From contig NC_030820.1 in the NCBI RefSeq assembly GCF_001704415.2, positions 43,754,036 through 43,818,035 on the forward strand: DNA of 64,000 nt, read 5' to 3'. A program made the translations under genes and the position numbers. This document shows, one piece after another, positions 56,581-64,000 of the stretch. Each line of letters opens with the position of its first letter. The first letter of the stretch is position 1. This DNA is from Capra hircus. Lineage: Eukaryota; Chordata; Mammalia; Artiodactyla; Bovidae. Below the pieces are notes generated by a model. The model did not search any database. It saw only the letters and a program-made list of their open reading frames with translations, and had not been told where the DNA came from.

Positions 56581-57184
56581 ACCAGAACTGACAGTTTTGT
56601 CTCTGGTCTGGAAGTTCAGTGGGGCAGTTTTCCCTTTGCCATATGCTTTTCCTTCATAAATGGAACAAATTGTGTAAAAACAAATTCATGTCCTGGTTTT
56701 CCATAAAGCCTGACTGTTGTTCCAGCCTGTCTCAGGACTTCGGGCAGTAGAGACACAACTGGGCTTGTCCAGAAGAAGAAGCAGGCATTCCAAGGTCAGG
56801 ATCCAGAGTCCCAGAGCCAAAATGCTTCTCTGCGTAGCCAACTGCAAGGGCGCGGGGCACTTCCTCTCAGCTCCTCTCCCACCCTGCTCCATCCTCTTCT
56901 CTCAGCATGTACTGTCTTTATAATGAGTCATTATAATTATTCATTATAACTTCATTATAATTCCCACAAGAGCTTGCTTCTCTTCTCTTTACTAACCCTT
57001 CCCTTTTCTCTACCAGATGTTTAAAATATTTCAGATTTTCTTAAAGCAAAATTGTCTTAATTGTTCTCTCTCCCTGTTATATTAGATCTAGAATAGATAC
57101 ATAGATATGCAGATATATAGACAGATGAATCCAGCCATACAGGGAGATCTATATATTTTTTCATCAGTAGACATATGTGTGCAT
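56581..57184. other. Unassigned DNA with short repeats
   Basis: At 56930-56960 TCATTATAA occurs three times in about 30 bp. A degenerate GATA-type stretch lies at 57085-57125. No gene recognised. Confidence 0.45.
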
Positions 57185-57377
57185 GTATGTGTGTGCTGTT
57201 GTGTCCAGCTCTTGTCTGTAACCCGCCAGGCTCCTCTGTCCATGGGATTCTCCAGGCAAGAATATTGGAGTGAGTTGCCATTTCTTTCTCCAGGGGATCT
57301 TCCTGACCCAGGGGTCAAACCTGCATCTTCTACACTGCAGACAGATTCTTTACCACTGACCCACCTGTGGAAGCCCC
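57185..57377 (-). mobile_element. Bov-tA SINE
   Basis: Reverse copy, shortened near GTCCAGCTCTTGTCTGTAACCC; core CAGGCAAGAATATTGGAGTGAG; head CACTGACCCACC. It sits in the middle of a degenerate GATA/TATC-rich tract that continues at 57400-57520. Target duplication not clear. Confidence 0.92.
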
Positions 57378-58724
57378 TCAGCAGAGATACACCTGTATAG
57401 ATATTGGATATCTATCCATTACATACCCATTAAAAACAGAGACCTATATCTAAGGATATTTTGTAGATAAATATTATCTGTGATATACCTGTCTATATTT
57501 ATCTATATCTGTCTCTACCTAGAGAGAGAAAGGAGTTGATGCATTTAATCATAAGATTCCTAAAAGAGCCATAGACTGGCAGGTTTAGATGGGGTTAAAA
57601 AGCAGAGGAAGGGCCGTGCCACTTCTAAAAGATCTAGAAAGTCTTGGTTGAGAACAGAGCATGATGAGAAACACGATAACAATAGAAGAAAAAGGAAGGG
57701 CAGTGCAGATAAGCAAAGCAACCTCAGGACATTTGAGGCTCCAACAAGGAGTAAAAGGATGAGATGAGGCAGGTGAGGAAAGGGAAACAGTTAGAGAAAG
57801 ATGGTTAGGGAGGAAAAGGAGGCTATTTGGGCATAGAAAACAGATGGTTTTGAAACAGGAAGTAGGGAATCGTGGAAGTAAAAATAGAAGTTCATGGGAA
57901 CCTGATGACTGGGGCCAAGGTTGTGCAGCAGAGGGAACGAGGAAGCTTGGACCACAAGACCACCTCGGGCTGAGCAGAAAGGAGATGGTCGATCTGCAGA
58001 GGGAGGTGGGAGGAAGCCCAGGCATGTCATGGACCTGGAGAGCACCTGCCACAGACAGAAAGTGCCCAAGTGGTCCAGCCATACCAGAGTCAAGAGGAGG
58101 ACTGGATCTCCAAATCCGTGAAGAGTTTTGCTTAGGGCTTGGCCGCATGGTGAGTGTGGGAAGTTCACATGAAAGGTGGTGGGAGCAGAAGAAAAGAGCA
58201 GATTCATCCACGCTCCGTTCTTCTCCAGTCACCTATGCAGAGTGTCCACTGCCAGCCAGCGGTCAGCCACCATCCTCCCAGGCCCCTCACTTCCACACAT
58301 CTCCCCACTCTCCACCCCCGTAGGGTGGAGGGACGCCTGCTTTCCTGGCACTGAATCACACACTGCTGAACGTGGTGAAATGCTGTGCATTCATCCTGTC
58401 CCACCAATTAGTTAGGAGTGCCAGTGACATACTGCATTCTTCATGAACATGGCTCAATGTCTAGCACGTGACCAAACCCCAGTGCACAAAAACTATTTGT
58501 CAAATCATCTGAATTGTCTGGTCCCAGGTGTTCTGTGGCTTATAAACATTGGTAAGTCTCAGGCTGACGTGTGTGCATGCTTTTTTCATTTCCACTTATT
58601 TTTATATCATCATTAAACCTAATGAAGGAAGTGACATTGTTAAAGGCCTTGATAATAGGAAGAAGACAAGGGACCAGAGCCCTCCAAGAAATATTTCAAA
58701 AACAACGATTTCTGTATATCAAGT
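57378..58724. other. Unassigned purine-skewed DNA with long chance frames
   Basis: TATC/GATA-like tract at 57400-57520. From 57590 to 58230 the plus strand is purine-rich, leaving a 215-codon minus frame (57585-58232), a second minus frame of 138 codons and a 159-codon plus frame (57844-58323), all overlapping. The minus product is rich in S, P, L and F without a domain. I treat them as compositional. Confidence 0.45.
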
Positions 58725-58733
58725 TCATGCATT

Positions 58734-58955
58734 TTGTTGCTGTTGTTTAGTCACTAAGTCGTGCCCAACTCTTTTGAAACCTCATAGACTGCAGCCCACC
58801 AGGCTCCTCTGTCCATGGGATTTCCCAGGCTAGTATACCGGCCTGGGTTGCCGTTTCCTTCTCTATGGGGTCTTCCTAACTCAGGGAATGAAAATGAACC
58901 CACGTCTCCTGCATTGGCAAGTGGATTCTTTACCACTGAGCCACCAGGGAAGCCC
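58734..58955 (-). mobile_element. Bov-tA SINE with 9-bp duplication
   Basis: Reverse copy from GTTTAGTCACTAAGTCG to GAGCCACCAGGGAAGCC, with an extra AATGAAA near box B. A perfect duplication TCATGCATT lies at 58725-58733 and 58956-58964. Confidence 0.95.
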
Positions 58956-58964
58956 TCATGCATT

Positions 58965-61739
58965 ATACTGCATAAATTTAAAGCTACAAGTAAGACTTCA
59001 CCTGTGCTACCATCTTAGATGAAGATCATGCTTGTCATCAGCCTTGGACTCTGCTCAGAAGGCAAAGTTCAAGAAACACAGAAGCGAGGGCTTTGTGGTA
59101 ACAGAGATCAGGAGACAAACTCCAGCTACACCCGTCCCTGCATGAGGACGGGGTAATTACTAATTCCCTCTAATACTAATTACGAACTTGGTTTCAGTGT
59201 TTGTCAGGTTGAAAAAGGGCTAAATAGCATCAAACTTGTGACATTATTGCAACTTACTTAACGGTTTTCTGATAACCATGTAAGAGATCTGTTAAAAAAT
59301 GAATAATGAAACTTTGAATTCCTATCAAATACTTAAAATTAACTGTACATTACTCTTAAAACACCATTGTTCTCATTTTATTTCTTTGTATTTTATTTTT
59401 AAAGCAAGAATCCATGGCAAATGTTCCCATAGACCCTAGCATATATAAAATGCTAACTGGATTATTTCTGAAGGCATATTTGAAATCTGTACTTCCTTCA
59501 GGGATATCTGGCCAATAAGACACTTTTAATTTTAATGTAATTTCTTCTTGAAGCCAGTGAATTTTTCTGTCCTTTCTTTTCTTCATGACATGGTGCTAAT
59601 AGAATGACAAAGAAACATGAGAAAAGAATTCTTAGCTTTGAAAAACATAAACCCTAAATCCACTAACTTACACAAATCTCTACTTCTTACTTCATTAATG
59701 ATTCAACAAATAAGCCAAAGGCTAGCAAATTAATTGGGAGCAGTAAACCAACAAATGTGAAAGTTAAAGAAATTTTAAAAATTCAAAAAATTTTGCATTG
59801 CTTTGTTGTTTAAAAAGTTTTCAAGCAATCAAATATTCAGTGATGATAACGTGCTAAGCTGGCACACTGTAACCAATTGGCAAGCCTTAGTCATCCTAGG
59901 AGAATCTCCTTTTATGACCATAGCATCTCACAATTGCAGTTAGATACAGCAAAATGTCAGCCTGGCCCACATCTATGAAAGCTCTTGAAATGATCAGTGC
60001 AGTGTCCAAGAAAAAGCTGAAAGAGAGTGAAAGATGACCGTTACACATGCCCGCACTGGCTGGAGTACCCATGTTTATCTAAGCCAGTGGCTTCCAAGGT
60101 ACCAATGATACCAAATACACCAAGAGCTATGAAGAACTGAGAGGGCACCAGGCAAGTCAGCAACCTCAGACTCCCCCGGCCAGAGCTGAGCTCCCCTCAG
60201 CCCACGACCACAAACCTCCTGGACACCAGACACCTCTCCATGCTCAGCCCTGAGAATTCCCCACGACAGAGCAAGGAGGGTACCTTCAGTGTGCCAGGAG
60301 CATGCACTTAGCATTACACAGCCCATCCTGTTCCCACTCTCCTGTCAAGGCTCTGTGCTTATCTCTTGGCCCTCTGCCTGGAGAATGTTGTGAATTCCCA
60401 TAAAGATGTATCAACACCAGATATCAGCATTTGCTGCTCCAAAGACGTCTGCAATCTGTCAGCTGTCATTCCATGCCACTTTTTCATCTGGACCTCAATG
60501 GCAAATGACTGTGAGAGCTTTGAAAACCAAGAGCCAGGGTTGGTGACAAAACCTGTGCCAGCAATAGCTCATTCTGCTTTGACTCACATACATGGATGGG
60601 CACCACCTTGGTTTGCTTGCCCCATCACTGCTGTTGATAGTAATAATAACAGTGATATTCCTGCAAATAGCAGTAATGATGACGTCCTTGTCACTACTGT
60701 TCCTTAACATCTTTTGCCCTGTCTGTCGTGGCCTGGATTCCCATCTCACAGAGGCCATCAAACATGCTCAGGAAAGTCCAGGAGGGATTCGGAGAGACGT
60801 GCTCGTCTAGACCATAGAACGTCCTTCTAAGCCAGGCCTTTGATCCACTGATGAGGTTGATTCTAAAAGGTCCATTATCATCGTACTCTCCCACATGTAG
60901 ACTAACGGTAAATAAGGTGTTTAAAAAGTAGTTGAGGAGGCACGTTAATTTTGGCAAATAATTGTCCTGAACCCAAGCCCATGTGACCCAAGGTCTGGGG
61001 TGGGAAAGCTCGAGTGAAAGATGCCCAGAGAATAGAGCTAAACGAGGAAGCAGAGTAATTGGGCTGCATCCCTCAGCGTGGACCACAGATGTCTAAACGA
61101 GCCTGGCTTTCATCTCTGAGTGCTGAGAGCCGGGGGGGAGGGGCAATTTGTCAAGTTCTGTACATTTTTCTCTGTTTTCTAAATTTCTTAGAATAAATAA
61201 GCCCTGGGAAATTATTTTGAAAATATTTTTTAAACTAAAGATAGGTTAAGAGGCTCCACCTAAACTAAAGCTTTAATGGGAACATAAAATCTGATATGAA
61301 AACTAGAATAATTGATCCATAACTATTTACTTTCACCATTTTCTAGAAAGAGCATAAAATATCTATTCAAAAATGGATAATGAAGCTTCTAATTCATAGC
61401 CAAGTGTTTAGAATTAACCAAATACTACTCTTAAAAATAAAAACAAAATCAACTTTCTAGTCTTAGGTTTTTGTCTGTATTTTTAAAACAAGATTTCTGG
61501 GGTTCTCTTTTCTATTATCTACTTAAGTGGAAATAAAATGTTGCTAACCATGATGAAAATACAACCACATTAGATCTTAAAGACAGAAGTCGCATCACAC
61601 AACTTCCTTAATGAGGAAATTAGGTCACAGGGGACAAGAGAACTGCCTGATTTTCAAGACGGAGCCCTGGTTCCCTCCATAGCTCCTGATCTAAGTCATG
61701 TGACAATTCTGGCTCCATATAGTGGGGCTTCTTTCTATG
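58965..61739. other. Unassigned DNA
   Basis: About 2.8 kb without a recognised gene. A 113-codon plus frame at 60366-60707 and a 130-codon minus frame at 60694-61086 have no motif. A (AAT/GAT)-rich bit lies at 60640-60680. AT-rich ends. Confidence 0.4.
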
Positions 61740-61747
61740 TATGCAGT

Positions 61748-61945
61748 GTGCTGACGACTGACTCTTTGTGACCTCATAAACTGTAGCCCACCAGGCTCCT
61801 CTGTCCATGGGGATTCTCCAGGCAAAAATACTTGAGTAGGTTGCCATGCCCTCCTCCAGGGGATCTTTCTAGCCCAGGGATCAAATCCAGGTCTCCCAAA
61901 TTATAGGCGGATTCTTTACCTACTGAGCCACCAGGGAAGCCCTTC
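61748..61945 (-). mobile_element. Bov-tA SINE
   Basis: Reverse copy. CAGGCAAAAATACTTGAGTAGG core, head TACTGAGCCACCAGGGAAGCCC. An 8-bp duplication TATGCAGT lies at 61740-61747 and 61946-61953. Confidence 0.92.
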
Positions 61946-62132
61946 TATGCAGTTGTCATCAATGAAGATCCTAAAGGCTTTGAAACAAGACAGGATTAGC
62001 CCTTCATTCAATGCCTCTTGAAACACCAGGAATGATGGGCAGGTGGACACACACGGCCACAAATGCACACCCACAACACACATAAAGGCGAAGCACTTCA
62101 TGTGCCAAGAAGTCATTATTAAGACGACATGT

Positions 62133-63337
62133 GCACCAGGATCCTCTATGACCCACCTCCCAGAATATTGGAAATAAAAGCAAAAATAAACAAATGGGAC
62201 CTAATTAAAATTAAAAGCTTTTGCACAACAAAGGAAACTATAAGCAAGGTGAAAAGGCAGCCTTCAGGATGGGAGAAAATAATAGCAAACAAAGCAACTG
62301 ACAAAGAATTAATCTCAAAAATATACAAGCAACCCCTGCAGCTCAATTCCAGAAAAATAAAAAACCCAATCAAAAAATGGGCCAAAGAACTAAACAGACA
62401 TTTCTCCAAAGAAGACATACAGATGGCTAACAAACACATGAAAAGATGCTCAACATCACTCATTATCAGAGAAATGCAAATGAAAACCACAATGAGGTAC
62501 CATTTCACGCCAGTCAGAATGGCTGCTATCCAAAAGTCTAGAAGCAATAAATGCTGGAGAGAGTGTGGAGAAAAAGGAACCCGCTTACACTGTTGGTGGG
62601 GATGCAAACTAGTACAGCCACTATGGAGAACAGTGCGGAGATTCCTTAAAAAACTGGAAGTAGAACTGCCTTATGACACAGCAATCCCACTGCTGGGCAT
62701 ACACACTGAGGAAACCAGAATTGAAAGAGACACATGTACCCTAATGTTCATCACAGCACTGTTTATAATAGCCAGGACATGGAAGCAACCTAGATGTCCA
62801 TCAGCAGATGAATGGATAAGAAAGCAGTGGTACATATACACAATGGAGTATTACTCAGCCATTAAAAAGAATACATCTGAATCAGTTCTAATGAGGTGGA
62901 TGAAACTGGAGCCTATTATACAGAGTGAAGTAAGCCAGAAAGAAAAACACCAATACAGTATACTAACACATATATATGGAATTTAGAAAGATGGTAACAA
63001 TAACCCTGTATGCAGGACAGTGAAAGAGACACAGATGTATAAAACAGTCCTTTGGACTCTGTGGGAGAGGGCAAGGGTGGGATGATTTGGGAGAATGGCA
63101 TTGAAACATGTATATTACCATATGTGAAATGGATCACCAGTCCAGGTCCAATGCATGATACAGGGTGCTCAGGGCTGGTGCACTGGGATGACCCAGAGGG
63201 ATGGAATGGGGAGGGAGGTGGGAGGGGGTTTCAGGATGGGGAACACATGTACACCCGTGGTGGATTCAAGTCAATGTATGGCAAAACCAATACAATATTG
63301 TAATTAGCCTCCAATAAATAAATAAAATTTTTTTAAA
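62133..63337 (+). mobile_element. Young ruminant L1, 5'-truncated (1.2 kb)
   Basis: ORF2 C-terminal part followed by the full 3' UTR (CAGGGTGCTCAGGGCTGGTGCACTGGG to CCTCCAATAAATAAATAAAA). Flanks AAGACGACATGT (62121-62132) and AAGACTACATGT (63338-63349) match at 11 of 12. Same subfamily as the short insertion at 38641-38850, opposite strand. Confidence 0.96.
62149..62986 (+). pseudogene. L1 ORF2 C-terminal fragment, frame intact
   Basis: ORF2 encodes the L1 endonuclease-reverse transcriptase; this piece carries only the region after the RT domain. The frame is open to its normal stop (ending THIYGI). It includes the Cys/His motif CGEKGTRLHCWWGC near 62562-62603, then LVQPLWRTVRRFLKKLE and the PLLGIHTEE, MEYYSAIKKN and KLEPIIQSEVSQKEK blocks. 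The endonuclease and RT active sites are absent, so no activity is possible. The first ATG at 62129 lies partly in flanking DNA and is not a true start. Confidence 0.93.
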
Positions 63338-63349
63338 AAGACTACATGT

Positions 63350-63734
63350 TATTTGGAAAGTGGAAATAAATGCAGATTTTCCAGACATGTAATTCTAACT
63401 ACAGGGAAATCCAGACTTGAAGACGCAGGGAGCATGGAGATGTCCCTTGAAAGATAGGATGCTTTTCTAAAGCAGATAAAAAGCTCCCCCAGGACCACTC
63501 CTGAGACTGACTCTGCCACCTTCTGCCCGGTCAGACGAATACACATCCATCCTGGCGGTCTGTCTCAGGGAGAAACCAGACAAAGCCTGGCTCCATCCAC
63601 AGAGTTGTGTCCTCCTGGATATGTCATCTGTCTAAACTTAAATTTCTGAAGAACGAGGGCAATATTATGTATCTTAACTGTTTTATTGTAAAAATGATAC
63701 ATGAGGGACAAAAACAACTTTTTATGATCTGAAG
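63350..63734. other. Unassigned DNA
   Basis: No gene or repeat recognised. Confidence 0.4.
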
Positions 63735-63937
63735 TGTTAGTTGCTCAGTTGTGTCCTACTCTTTGTGATCTCTTGAACTGTAGCCCACCAGGCTCATCTG
63801 TCCATGGCATTCTCCAGGCGAGAATACTGGAGTGAGTTGCATTTCCTATTCCAGAGGATCTTCCAGACCCAGGGATCAAACCTGGGTCTCCCGCATTGCA
63901 AGTAGATTCTCTACTGTCTGAGCCACCAGGGAAGCCC
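63735..63937 (-). mobile_element. Bov-tA SINE
   Basis: Reverse copy from GTTAGTTGCTCAGTTGTGTCC to GAGCCACCAGGGAAGCCC. Directly abuts the MLT1-like sequence at its right. Target duplication not clear. Confidence 0.94.
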
Positions 63938-64000
63938 ATGGGCTGAATATGTCCCCTAAAATTCCTGTGTGGATACTGTAACCCCGCATTACTTCAAATG
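63938..64000 (+). mobile_element. Start of an MLT1-like LTR, cut by window end
   Basis: GGGCTGAATATGTCCCCTAAAATTCC, then GTAACCCCGCATTACTTCAAATG matches the first about 65 bp of the MLT1 LTR ('gggttgaattgtgtccccccaaaatt... ctaacccc...acctcagaatg'), as in the copy at 43151. The rest lies outside the window. Confidence 0.65.

Noticed and set aside
60366..60707. 113-codon plus-strand frame
   Set aside because: No family resemblance; the NNNSD run comes from a short AAT-rich stretch.
1..64000. CRISPR arrays, prophage, IS elements, operons, bacterial defence or biosynthetic systems
   Set aside because: All repeats are eukaryotic SINEs, LINEs, LTRs, DNA transposons or microsatellites; no regularly spaced identical repeats with unique spacers were seen.
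1..64000. tRNA, rRNA, snRNA or other canonical RNA genes
   Set aside because: The only tRNA-like segments are the heads of Bov-tA and CHR SINEs, which lack a complete cloverleaf and are part of mobile elements. No U6, 5S, 7SK or Y RNA sequence was recognised.

Overview
This window is nuclear DNA from a bovid ruminant (cattle, sheep, goat or a close relative). The call rests on its repeats: about 20 tRNA-derived Bov-tA/Bov-A2 SINEs, 4 BovB (RTE) LINE fragments, 5 CHR-type artiodactyl SINEs, and young ruminant L1 3' ends. There are no operons, ribosome-binding sites, phage genes or CRISPR arrays. Long reading frames are scarce, as expected for a gene desert or a very long intron. I found no complete protein-coding gene. 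Most open frames are translations of repeats or chance frames in GT-rich or purine-skewed DNA. Family names come from memory of consensus sequences, not from a database search.

Layout. 1-12 kb: an ancient LTR-like repeat cut by a GT microsatellite and a Bov SINE, then MER5A-like and L2 relics, Bov SINEs, and AT-rich DNA with old L1M pieces. 12-22 kb: two BovB 3' fragments, a full-length CHR SINE, a GC-richer patch near 14.0-14.7 kb, several Bov SINEs, and a pair of adjacent hairpins with the same loop at 19.29-19.34 kb. 22-30 kb: a nest of L1 pieces of different ages, plus a 171-bp hAT-type DNA transposon with perfect 8-bp target duplications. 30-38 kb: a GT-rich cryptic repeat, a candidate secreted-protein first exon at 32.67 kb, an 81-bp tandem duplication inside an ancient repeat, and a solo endogenous retrovirus LTR. 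38-44 kb: the densest recent insertions, including a Bov-A2 inside a CHR SINE, a short BovB and a short young L1, then an MLT1 LTR. 44-64 kb: MIR and L2 relics, the largest BovB copy (50-51 kb) directly after a CHR SINE, a 1.2-kb young L1 end (62.1-63.3 kb), more Bov SINEs, and the start of an MLT1-like LTR at the window edge.

The genes do not work together in any visible system. The useful content is a readable record of retrotransposition, with target-site duplications located for about 20 insertions. Two weak leads towards host genes are a 46-nt signal-peptide-like exon with a good splice donor (32670-32715) and a 78-codon exon-like frame that ends in a polyadenylation signal (53746-53982). 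I see no convincing evidence for an undescribed biological system.
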